NCBI GenBank assembly: GCA_021772875.1 | Contig: JAJFLD010000210.1 | Coordinates: forward strand, 1 to 15,969 | Length of the DNA stretch: 15,969 bases | Direction: 5' to 3' | DNA from: Ghiorsea sp. | GTDB taxonomy: Bacteria; Pseudomonadota; Zetaproteobacteria; Mariprofundales; Mariprofundaceae | Shown: positions 1 to 6,792 of the stretch, piece after piece | How the letters are laid out: each line of letters starts with the position of its first letter | How positions within the stretch are numbered: position 1 is the first letter of the stretch | Notes under the pieces: model-generated | The model's input: only the letters and a program-made list of their open reading frames with translations | Told to the model about the DNA's origin: nothing | Database searches by the model: none | Translations under genes and position numbers: made by a program

Positions 1-1
1 G

Positions 2-241
2 TATAGAGTCTTGACTCCTTACCCAGGAAGGTTCATTGGACTTGGTATTACGCCTGGTGGTGGTTCGAATACGCTTTTTAGAGAGGTTGATTTCCAAGCT
101 GATTCACCACTCATCGGTATGTGGAATGAAGCTATTGTGCAGAAGGCAGATGCCTCATCTCTGGCAGGATGGATAGGCTCATTTATTATCTATCATCCAA
201 ATGGAAGAGGTAGCTATGATGTTCAATACATTGCTCCGTAA
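2..241 (+). CDS. 3' end of an unrecognised gene, cut by the window start
   Basis: The reading frame is open from the left edge of the window (first full codon at base 2) and ends with TAA at 239-241, giving about 79 C-terminal residues. A TTG at base 11 lies inside this open frame, but there is no reason to treat it as the true start. The peptide is rich in glycine and aromatic residues, with a GITPGGGSN stretch near its beginning and a YHPNGRGSYDVQYIAP end. It has no obvious membrane segment or cysteine motif. I do not recognise the family. It lies immediately before a decayed IS3-type transposase, so it may belong to accessory DNA or be a chromosomal gene interrupted upstream. That it is coding is likely but not proven, because only about 240 bases are visible. 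Confidence 0.45.
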   Translation, partial: YRVLTPYPGRFIGLGITPGGGSNTLFREVDFQADSPLIGMWNEAIVQKADASSLAGWIGSFIIYHPNGRGSYDVQYIAP

Positions 242-285
242 TCAAATAGGGGCTGTCATATTGGTCTAAAAAGCGAAAGATATTA

Positions 286-883
286 TTGTCAGTACAGCGA
301 CAAAAAGAGTTGAGAATAGTCTCTCTACATGATTCAGATTCAAGTAACGGCTCTGCTAGCGTACGAACGGTTTCAGATGTTGTTATAAATAACGACATGT
401 ATGCCACTGAGTTGTTATCGCGCTGGAAATTTGCGGTTGATGAGTTGTTAGCTAGCAAAGCATGCCTATAAAAAAGCTGACCAAGAACATATTGCAATAC
501 AGAACCACCTTGCTCGAATCTTCACCCCGATGAAACCAAATCAAGTTTGGTGTGATGACGTAACTTATATTTGGACTGGCAACCGCTGGGCTGAGCGATG
601 TCATTTTCACCCAACTCACAATTTAACCAGTCATGCGTTAACCATGGTTTTTGAATCAAGAGGAAGACTAGGAAAAGTGATGTTTCATTCTGACTAAAGC
701 ACACATTATTATACCAGTCGGGGGGGCGCCAGACACATTGTGGCGTTATCAGATGAAGCAAAGCACGAGCCGTAGAGAGAATTGCTGGGAGTGCGTAGCA
801 ATAAGCCCAATGGAAAGGGAGGGTTAAGGCTTTTTAGAAACTTAAAGACTGAATGGATACCGCGAAAAATAGTTGCTGAATGA
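286..883 (+). pseudogene. IS3-family transposase (OrfB) remnant, multiply broken
   Basis: Pieces of an IS3-family DDE transposase appear in order across shifting frames. Frame 1 (286 to about 410) holds an HTH_21-like part with SNGSASVRTVSDVV. Frame 2 continues with YRAGNL (416-433), HAYKKADQEH (461-490) and NQVWCDDVTYIWTGNRW. After a short deletion near 590-600 it runs through LTSHALTMVFESRGR to FHSD. Frame 3 then gives DTLWRYQMKQSTSRRENCW from about 732, and frame 2 returns with LFRNLKTEWIP from 830. Lesions include TAG at 449-451 and TAA at 695-697, both where the family usually has Gln (CAG to TAG and CAA to TAA would explain them). There are also frameshifts near 400-412, 715-728 and 790-827, one of them close to a run of seven G at 720-726. 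The usual C-terminal part after LKTEWIP is absent. OrfA and terminal inverted repeats were not found. The element is dead; frame and family are clear from the ordered motifs. Confidence 0.9.
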
Positions 884-910
884 CTATTCTGAAAACACAC
901 TAATAACGTG

Positions 911-924
911 GTCTCAAATGAGAC
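911..924. repeat. Short palindrome GTCTCA-AA-TGAGAC
   Basis: A perfect 6-bp inverted repeat with a 2-nt centre lies between the decayed transposase and the 3' end of the tRNA-Arg gene. It is not followed by a T-run in the tRNA's direction of transcription, so it is a poor intrinsic terminator. It could be a scrap of an insertion-sequence end, a protein-binding site or chance. Confidence 0.3.
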
Positions 925-933
925 AAGAAAAAC

Positions 934-1010
934 TGGTGCACCCTTCTGGAGTCGAACCAGAGGCCTTCCCCTTAGGAGGGGGACGCTCTATCCATCTGAG
1001 CTAAGGGTGC
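934..1010 (-). tRNA. tRNA-Arg (anticodon CCU)
   Basis: On the minus strand a full cloverleaf can be folded. The acceptor stem is GCACCCT (1010-1004) with AGGGTGC (944-938). The D-arm contains AGCTCAGATGGATAGAGC. The anticodon stem TCCCC/GGGGA encloses the loop CTCCTAA, so the anticodon is CCU, reading the Arg codon AGG. The T-arm is TCTGG-TTCGACT-CCAGA. The discriminator is A, and the CCA tail is encoded (936-934). The gene follows the small lipoprotein gene on the same strand by about 43 nt and may share its transcript. Its 3' end faces the transposase remnant, the orientation expected if an integrative element once used this tRNA as attachment site. Confidence 0.95.
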
Positions 1011-1053
1011 TTGTATTGTGATTTCAACGTGCAACATACTGATTTGTGGTGAG

Positions 1054-1443
1054 TTATAGTCCACCATTGATTTTCCAAACGCCTTGCTCGAGTTCAAATT
1101 TTAATTGCTCGCGCTGCACAATCTTTCGCCATTTACCATCAGCATATACTTTGAGAATATAGGTTTGTTCACATATGGCTTTGTTATCATCGAGTATGCG
1201 AATATCACGGTCGCGTGATGTCATGGATACTTGTTCAAATGTTGAAAAGATATGTTTCATGTTTTGAATCGCAGCAACACCTGCCGTGGTCAAATAATGC
1301 TGAGATAATAATGATGTGTATGCTGTTAAATCTTTTTGGCTAATGCTGGTATCGCGTTGTTGCAGTAAATCTGTGATTTCACTTTTATGCGTATCTGTGC
1401 ATGAGCTGAAAAAGAATAATGATAAGATGAGGAAATAACGCAT
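1054..1443 (-). CDS. Small putative lipoprotein with NTF2/SnoaL-like fold
   Basis: This encodes a 129-residue protein. The N-terminus MRYFLILSLFFFSSC is a short hydrophobic signal ending in a lipobox-like FSSC (Cys15); Phe at the -3 position makes it slightly atypical. The mature part has an N-terminal helical stretch (ITDLLQQRDTSISQKDLTAYTSLLS) followed by beta-type segments ending in REQLKFELEQGVWKINGGL. This layout resembles the SnoaL/DUF4440 NTF2-like superfamily, in which the C-terminal strands end with a W-K-I type motif. The protein is probably anchored in the periplasm, but its ligand and role are unknown. The ATG lies one base after the bamD stop codon, so translation is very likely coupled to bamD. 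The fold assignment is pattern-based and only moderately certain. Confidence 0.75.
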   Translation of the reverse strand: MRYFLILSLFFFSSCTDTHKSEITDLLQQRDTSISQKDLTAYTSLLSQHYLTTAGVAAIQNMKHIFSTFEQVSMTSRDRDIRILDDNKAICEQTYILKVYADGKWRKIVQREQLKFELEQGVWKINGGL

Positions 1444-1444
1444 A

Positions 1445-2185
1445 TTACATCAATTGTTTAGCTTTTTTTGTCCATGCATTTTGCGGGAAGTTTTTTTGTA
1501 ATAAGCTGCTGATTTCAAGCGCATAATCCCGCTGTTGCAGCAAAAGATAAGAGGATGTAAGCCAATACAAAGATTCTGGAGCAACATCAGCAGCAAAGAA
1601 TTTATTTTTTACAAAGATAAAACGATTGGTTGCTGCAACATAAAGCCGTTTATCAAAGTAGAATTTACCAACAATCATTTCATGTCTGGCAATGCGGTTG
1701 GTTAAAAGTTGGATATATTTTTTAATTTCTGAATTGTATTTGTTGTCAGGGAAATTTTTATTGATGGCAACAAATGCATTAAGGGCTTTGTAGGAAAACT
1801 TCTGTTCATGGTTGGCATCAGAGGATTCTTTATAATAACTCATGGCAACCAAATATTCGGCATAAACCCTATCTTTGTGATTAGGATGGGCATCAATGAA
1901 ACGTAAACCAAGTGTTTCGCTTAATATGGGCTGCCGATCTTTGTAAGCCGCTTCAATACGCAATAATTCTGCAGCTGGCGTATATTGGCTATACGGATAA
2001 CGCGCAGAAAACTTTTCAAGAAATAAAACTGCTTGTGAATACTTTTGTTTGTCGAGTAAACGTTTGCCTTTGATATAGTCTTTTTCCGCCGATTCTGAGA
2101 GCTGCAATTCTTGTGTGGCACAAGATGTGAGCAGCAATGCTATAATCAGCATGCATATTTTAGGAAATATCATATTCTTGCGCAT
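1445..2185 (-). CDS. bamD: Outer membrane protein assembly factor BamD (ComL family)
   Basis: This 246-residue lipoprotein is, by family, an essential partner of BamA in folding and inserting beta-barrel proteins into the outer membrane. The signal sequence ends in the lipobox LLTSC with Cys22. The mature protein is a chain of TPR-like helical repeats. The first includes DYIKGKRLLDKQKYSQAVLFLEK (about 36-58), followed by the YPYSQY...A..L..A..Y pattern typical of BamD/YfiO; further repeats run to the C-terminus (NFPDNKYN, NFPQNAW). Length fits the family (about 240-260). A second ATG four codons downstream is possible, and neither start has a strong Shine-Dalgarno. The start lies 7 nt after the serS stop, so re-initiation by ribosomes leaving serS is likely. 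The next gene begins one base after the bamD stop. Confidence 0.88.
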   Translation of the reverse strand: MRKNMIFPKICMLIIALLLTSCATQELQLSESAEKDYIKGKRLLDKQKYSQAVLFLEKFSARYPYSQYTPAAELLRIEAAYKDRQPILSETLGLRFIDAHPNHKDRVYAEYLVAMSYYKESSDANHEQKFSYKALNAFVAINKNFPDNKYNSEIKKYIQLLTNRIARHEMIVGKFYFDKRLYVAATNRFIFVKNKFFAADVAPESLYWLTSSYLLLQQRDYALEISSLLQKNFPQNAWTKKAKQLM

Positions 2186-2192
2186 GTTGTAT

Positions 2193-3488
2193 TCACTTTT
2201 GGATGTTTTTATTTTGGATTTGTTTTAAACCACCCATATAGGGTTGTAATGCTTCTGGTATGGTCACACTACCATCGGCATTCCAATAATTCTCAAGGAT
2301 GGCAACGAGCGTGCGCCCTATGGCCAAACCAGAGCCATTGATGGTGGCAACAGCTTGGGGTTTGCCTTGCCCATCGCGCACACGAATACCTGCACGTCGC
2401 CCTTGAAATTGACCAAATGAAGAACACGATGAGATTTCACGGTAGGTATTTTGACTGGGTAACCAAACTTCCAAATCAAATGTTTTTTCAGCTGAGAAAC
2501 CCAAGTCACCAGCACATAAATTAACCAAACGGTAGGGAAGCTCTAAAGCTTCTAAAATGGCAATGGCATGAGAAAGAAGCTCATCCAAGGCTGTGAGTGC
2601 CAATTCTGGCTGTACAAGTTGTACCAATTCAACTTTATCAAACTGGTGTTGGCGAATCATGCCACGTGTATCACGCCCAGCCGAACCTGCTTCGCGGCGG
2701 AAACATGGCGTGTAAGCACAATGTTTGATGGGTAATTGTGAAGCTTCAAGAATCATATCTTGATACATATTGGTGACAGGAACCTCTGCTGTTGGAATAA
2801 GGAATGCATCCTCACCCTCAAGCCGGTACAAATCATCCTCAAATTTAGGAAGTTGGCCCGTACCTGTCATGGTTTTACGGTTGGCGATGGCAGGCACCCA
2901 AACTTCTTCATAACCATGGACATCGGCATGCCTATCCAACATAAATTGCATCAAAGCACGCTCTAAACGTGCCCCTGCACCTTTAAGCACTGAAAAGCGG
3001 CTACCAGCCAGTTTTGCACCCGTATCAAAGTCGAGTATGCCTAAGTCTTCACCGATATCCCAATGGTCAGGCACCTTATCCAATCGTGGCTTGCCCCAAC
3101 AACGTATTTCTTCGTTATCATTTTCATCACGACCATCAGGTACGGAAAGGTGAGGGATGTTGGGTATTTCTAACAAAGCTAGGTTAAATGCAGCTTCAGC
3201 TTCTTTGGCTTTGATGTCCAAACGTTTTGCGTCTTTTGCAACTTCACCCATGTGTTGAAGCTCAGCAGACGCATCTTCACCAGCACCTTTTTTCATGCCA
3301 ATCAGCTTGGAAACACGGTTGCGATCAGCTTGCAAGTTTTCCGACTCGGTTTTGAGTCGGCGTTGCTCAGCATCAAGGGATAAAGCTTTAAACCAAGCGG
3401 AGTCTTCAGCAACAGTGGTTATACCGCGTTTTTTGAGTGCTTCTTCCATGGCCACTGCGTCGGTGCGCAGTGATTTTCTATCGATCAT
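2193..3488 (-). CDS. serS: Seryl-tRNA synthetase
   Basis: This encodes 431 residues, the normal bacterial SerRS length. The cytosolic class II enzyme charges tRNA-Ser (and tRNA-Sec) with serine. Residues about 28-105 form the charged helical N-terminal arm expected to be the antiparallel coiled coil that grips the tRNA variable arm. The catalytic core shows the serine-pocket motif TAEVP (233-237), motif 2 FRREAGSAGRDTRGMIRQHQF (263-283), the EISSCSSFGQFQGRR block (351-365), and motif 3 NGSGLAIGRT with Arg392. The ATG overlaps the gyrA stop as ATGA, with AAGG six bases upstream inside gyrA. Coupling to DNA gyrase is notable, but the protein itself looks entirely conventional. Confidence 0.97.
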   Translation of the reverse strand: MIDRKSLRTDAVAMEEALKKRGITTVAEDSAWFKALSLDAEQRRLKTESENLQADRNRVSKLIGMKKGAGEDASAELQHMGEVAKDAKRLDIKAKEAEAAFNLALLEIPNIPHLSVPDGRDENDNEEIRCWGKPRLDKVPDHWDIGEDLGILDFDTGAKLAGSRFSVLKGAGARLERALMQFMLDRHADVHGYEEVWVPAIANRKTMTGTGQLPKFEDDLYRLEGEDAFLIPTAEVPVTNMYQDMILEASQLPIKHCAYTPCFRREAGSAGRDTRGMIRQHQFDKVELVQLVQPELALTALDELLSHAIAILEALELPYRLVNLCAGDLGFSAEKTFDLEVWLPSQNTYREISSCSSFGQFQGRRAGIRVRDGQGKPQAVATINGSGLAIGRTLVAILENYWNADGSVTIPEALQPYMGGLKQIQNKNIQK

Positions 3489-5989
3489 TCTGTACCTTCG
3501 TCATCAAACTCTTCATCATCATAATCACTTTCAAGGACATCATAGCTATCGCTGTCATCTGGCTTTTCAACAACACGAACTGCACCAATCACATGCTCTT
3601 TTGCTGAGCAATCAATCAATGTCACACCTTGTGTATTACGCCCAATCACTGACACACCATCCATGCGAATGCGCACCAAACGACCAGAATCTGTCATCAT
3701 CATCACTTGTTCATCATCAAGCACTTGTAGGGCTGCAATCATGTCGCCATTGCGACCGCCTGTTTTGAGTGTGAACACACCTTGTCCACCACGTTTTTGC
3801 GTGTTGTATTCACTCACCGACGTACGTTTACCATATCCATTTTCAGAGATAGCCAGCAAGGTGGCTTGATCATCCACAACAGCCATAGAGATCACACGGC
3901 TCTTATCACTCAGGCGAATGCCAGTCACACCACGTGTGCTGCGGCTCAGAGGGCGGGCATCTGTTTCACTAAAACGAATCGCCTTACCATTGCTTGCTGC
4001 AAGCATGATGTCTTGTTCACCATTCGAAATAGCTACGGCAATCAAGGCATCTGCGTCATCCAAACGAATAGCAATAATGCCGTTGGCACGGATGTTTTTA
4101 TATTCTGTAAGCCTTGTTTTCTTGATGACACCTTTATGCGTAGCCATCACGATAAATTTATCTTCCTCAAATTCACGCACAGCCAAAGTTGCAGAGATTT
4201 TCTCATCTTTTTCAACAGGGAGTAGATTGACCAATGCTTTGCCACGTGTCGCACGCCCGGCTTGTGGGATTTCGTAAACTTTCTTACGGAAAACACGGCC
4301 TTTGTCGGAGAAGAAAAGAAGGAAGTCATGGGTAGATGCAACCATGAGTTGTTCTACAAAATCTTCTTCTTTGGTGGTCATGGCCGTTTTGCCTTTGCCA
4401 CCACGGCGTTGTGCGCGGTACAATGTGATGGCATTACGTTTGATATAACCTTCATTGGAAATGGTTACAACCATGTCTTCTTCAGTAATCAAATCTTCAA
4501 CAGAGAGCTCTGCTGTTTCATCAATGATTTCAGAGCGGCGTGGGTCTGCGTATTTGTCGCGAACTTGTTCAAGCTCTTCAACAATCACTTCCATCAAACG
4601 TTTTTCATCAGCTAAGATTTCTTTGAGGAAGGTGATTAAAGATAATGTTTCATCGTGCTCGGTTTTGATTTTATCGTATTCAAGGCCTGTCAAACGTTGC
4701 AAACGCATATCCAAAATAGCTTGCGCTTGTTTTTCAGAGAGGTTGAATGTGGTGCATAAACCTTCTTTAGCTTCTGCACCTGTTTTACTGGCACGGATAA
4801 GTTTGATGACAGCATCAATATTATCCAAAGCAATCAAAAGACCTTCTAAGATGTGCAAACGAGCTTCGGCTTTTCTCAAATCAAACAAACAACGGCGTGT
4901 AACCACTTGGCGGCGATGATCAAGGAAGTGCAACAACAATTCGCGCACACCACAAAGTTTGGGTTGGCCATCTAATAATGAAAGATAATTACAGCTAAAA
5001 TTGCATTGCATCGCTGTTTGTTTGTAGAGATTGTTAAGGATAATTTCGGGTACTTCATTGCGTTTAAGATCAATAACCAAACGCATGCCATCACGATCTG
5101 ATTCATCGCGAACTTCAGAAATGCCTTCAAGTTTTTTGTCGCGTGCTAATTCGGCAATATATTTGTGTAGTTTTGCTTTGTTCACCTGATAGGGAAGTTC
5201 GGCTACAATCAAAGACTCACGTTTGGTGTGTTTGTTGCGTTCAACCAGCACTTTTGCACGCATGGTCACAGAGCCACGGCCTGTTGCAAATGCATCACGC
5301 ATACCTTTACGGCCATAAATGAAGCCAGCTGTTGGAAAATCAGGGCCAGGCATGATTTGCATCAGCTCTTCATCATCAATGTCGATATTTTTAGTTAAAG
5401 CAATGATGGCATTGATGGCTTCGCCAAGATTGTGTGGAGGGATATTGGTTGCCATACCCACGGCAATACCTTGCGAACCATTCACCAAAAGATTAGGGAA
5501 TTTGGCAGGTAAAACTTTTGGTTCAGAGAGTGATTCGTCGTAGTTGGGGCCAAAATCAACAGTGTCTTTTTCAAGGTCTGCCAATAATTCAGCAGAAAGT
5601 TTGCTCATGCGTGATTCAGTATAACGCATAGCCGCAGGAGAATCGCCATCAACCGAGCCGAAGTTACCTTGACCATCTACCAGCACATGACGCATGCTCC
5701 AAGGCTGTGCCATGCGCACCATGGCATCATAAACTGCCGTATCACCATGAGGATGATACTTACCAATCACGTCACCAACGATACGGGCTGATTTTTTGTA
5801 GGGTTTTTCAAACGTGGAACCTAAATCTTGCATGGCATACAAAATACGGCGATGAACAGGCTTTAAACCATCGCGAGCATCTGGAAGTGCACGCCCGATA
5901 ATCACACTCATCGCATAATCAAGATAAGACCTTTTCATCTCATCTTCAATCAGTACAGGTATCACGGGGTTTAGATTGTTGTCATCCAT
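3485..5989 (-). CDS. gyrA: DNA gyrase subunit A
   Basis: This 834-residue subunit of the type IIA topoisomerase that negatively supercoils DNA cuts and rejoins DNA, while GyrB hydrolyses ATP. The breakage-reunion domain (about 10-500) contains ARDGLKPVHRRIL, the KYHPHGDTAVYD quinolone-resistance region and AAMRYTE with catalytic Tyr123. The C-terminal beta-pinwheel begins near 505 and holds the GyrA box QRRGGKG (527-533), which separates gyrase from ParC. The protein ends in a strongly acidic tail (about 808-834, more than half Asp/Glu). The E. coli Ser83 position is Thr84 here and Asp87 is kept as Asp88. The ATG at 5989 has GGAG eight bases upstream (5998-6001). gyrB is not in the window. 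Confidence 0.98.
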   Translation of the reverse strand: MDDNNLNPVIPVLIEDEMKRSYLDYAMSVIIGRALPDARDGLKPVHRRILYAMQDLGSTFEKPYKKSARIVGDVIGKYHPHGDTAVYDAMVRMAQPWSMRHVLVDGQGNFGSVDGDSPAAMRYTESRMSKLSAELLADLEKDTVDFGPNYDESLSEPKVLPAKFPNLLVNGSQGIAVGMATNIPPHNLGEAINAIIALTKNIDIDDEELMQIMPGPDFPTAGFIYGRKGMRDAFATGRGSVTMRAKVLVERNKHTKRESLIVAELPYQVNKAKLHKYIAELARDKKLEGISEVRDESDRDGMRLVIDLKRNEVPEIILNNLYKQTAMQCNFSCNYLSLLDGQPKLCGVRELLLHFLDHRRQVVTRRCLFDLRKAEARLHILEGLLIALDNIDAVIKLIRASKTGAEAKEGLCTTFNLSEKQAQAILDMRLQRLTGLEYDKIKTEHDETLSLITFLKEILADEKRLMEVIVEELEQVRDKYADPRRSEIIDETAELSVEDLITEEDMVVTISNEGYIKRNAITLYRAQRRGGKGKTAMTTKEEDFVEQLMVASTHDFLLFFSDKGRVFRKKVYEIPQAGRATRGKALVNLLPVEKDEKISATLAVREFEEDKFIVMATHKGVIKKTRLTEYKNIRANGIIAIRLDDADALIAVAISNGEQDIMLAASNGKAIRFSETDARPLSRSTRGVTGIRLSDKSRVISMAVVDDQATLLAISENGYGKRTSVSEYNTQKRGGQGVFTLKTGGRNGDMIAALQVLDDEQVMMMTDSGRLVRIRMDGVSVIGRNTQGVTLIDCSAKEHVIGAVRVVEKPDDSDSYDVLESDYDDEEFDDEGTE

Positions 5990-6047
5990 GTTTGTAACTC
6001 CAAGTAGTGCAGTTCAATGGTAACGCGGGTTTTTTCATCAGAGCAGA

Positions 6048-6075
6048 AGCATAGTAGCTGGCTTACTAATGTCTA
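6048..6075 (-). promoter_or_regulatory. Candidate sigma70-type promoter for gyrA
   Basis: On the minus strand TAGACA (6070-6075) matches the -35 consensus at 5 of 6 positions. It is followed after 16 nt by TATGCT (6048-6053), which matches the -10 consensus at 4 of 6. It lies about 60 nt upstream of the gyrA ATG, in the only sizeable gap of the minus-strand block. No intrinsic terminator for the upstream crp-family gene was seen in the gap, so read-through from maeB-crp into gyrA is also possible. Confidence 0.4.
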
Positions 6076-6087
6076 TGGTGATTCGTA

Positions 6088-6774
6088 TTAATAAATAGCT
6101 TGCAGAAGGGTTTGCAGTGCACCCATGTCGATTTGGGATGCGCCAGGGATGGGTGTTTTATTAATGATGCCTTCTTTTTTCAAAGTGCTGATAGCACGCG
6201 AAATTGTTTCGCGGCTTGTTGAGAGTTGATCGGCAATCATTTGATGGGTTGGTAGTTGCACAATGACTTTGTCACCATTTTTATTTTTACCAAAGTGGTC
6301 ACCAAAATCTTTAAGGTAATAGTATAAACGATGGGGTACATCCATAGTGCTTACGCACTCTAAAAGTTGACTTGTGCGGCGCAAGCGATGCACTGTTTCC
6401 GCAAGAAGCTTGAGCGAAACTTTGGGTTGCTGTAGCAATAATCGTTCAAAGTCTACACTGCGAATTTGGGCAAGGCGCGTGTCGCCAAGTGTGCTTACTG
6501 TGGCAGATCGTGGCTGTTTATCTAACAGCGACATCTCACCAAAATATGCACCTTCTTCAAGCAGTGATAAGACGATTTCACGGCCATCCGGGGCATAATA
6601 AGATATTTTTACTGAACCATTGATGATGATAAATAATGAACCACCATCTTCGCCTTCGTGTAAAACAACTGTTTTCTTGGCTACATCATGGAAGGTGATT
6701 AATTTATGCACGGAATCAAGTTCATCTACACTTAATTCAGAAAATAACGGAACATGTTTTAAAATTTCTAGCAT
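6088..6774 (-). CDS. Crp/Fnr-family transcription regulator, CRP-like
   Basis: This encodes 228 residues from the ATG at 6774. An upstream in-frame TTG (6786) would add four residues but lies within the ribosome-binding region. The cyclic-nucleotide-binding domain (about 5-115) carries the phosphate-binding cassette FGEMSLLDKQPRSATV (78-93), with Glu80, Arg89 and Ser90 matching E. coli CRP Glu72, Arg82 and Ser83. The dimer helix has Thr134-Ser135 where CRP has the adenine contacts Thr127-Ser128. The winged helix-turn-helix (about 173-205) has the recognition helix TSRETISRAI. Its Arg188, Glu189 and Arg193 match CRP Arg180, Glu181 and Arg185, while Ser192 is FNR-like. The FNR cysteine cluster is absent. 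It follows maeB by 18 nt and probably shares its transcript. cAMP response is inferred from residue conservation only. Confidence 0.9.
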   Translation of the reverse strand: MLEILKHVPLFSELSVDELDSVHKLITFHDVAKKTVVLHEGEDGGSLFIIINGSVKISYYAPDGREIVLSLLEEGAYFGEMSLLDKQPRSATVSTLGDTRLAQIRSVDFERLLLQQPKVSLKLLAETVHRLRRTSQLLECVSTMDVPHRLYYYLKDFGDHFGKNKNGDKVIVQLPTHQMIADQLSTSRETISRAISTLKKEGIINKTPIPGASQIDMGALQTLLQAIY

Positions 6775-6776
6775 TT

Positions 6777-6784
6777 CCCCTCCC
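6777..6784 (-). promoter_or_regulatory. Strong ribosome binding site setting the crp-family start
   Basis: The minus strand reads GGGAGGGG followed by AA and the ATG at 6774. This purine block is an excellent Shine-Dalgarno. It sits inside the longer frame that would begin at the TTG at 6786, so it supports the ATG start and the 228-residue form. Confidence 0.7.
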
Positions 6785-6792
6785 AAGGTTAT

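Noticed and set aside
186..900. Minus-strand open frames of 63-103 codons opposite the transposase remnant
   Set aside because: The plus strand holds ordered transposase motifs across these intervals, so the antisense frames are chance openings.
286..933. Intact insertion sequence with terminal inverted repeats
   Set aside because: No matching ends or target duplication could be found, and the transposase lacks its C-terminal region.
3295..4919. Several plus-strand open frames of 117-157 codons opposite serS and gyrA
   Set aside because: They lie antisense to clearly conserved genes, overlap each other and show no recognisable domains.
5990..6087. Intrinsic terminator between the Crp-family gene and gyrA
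   Set aside because: On the minus strand there is no GC-rich hairpin followed by a T-run; the only homopolymer is an A-run.
6088..6774. An oxygen-sensing FNR identity for the regulator
   Set aside because: The N-terminal cysteine cluster needed for an iron-sulfur centre is absent; only one Cys is present, in the dimer helix.
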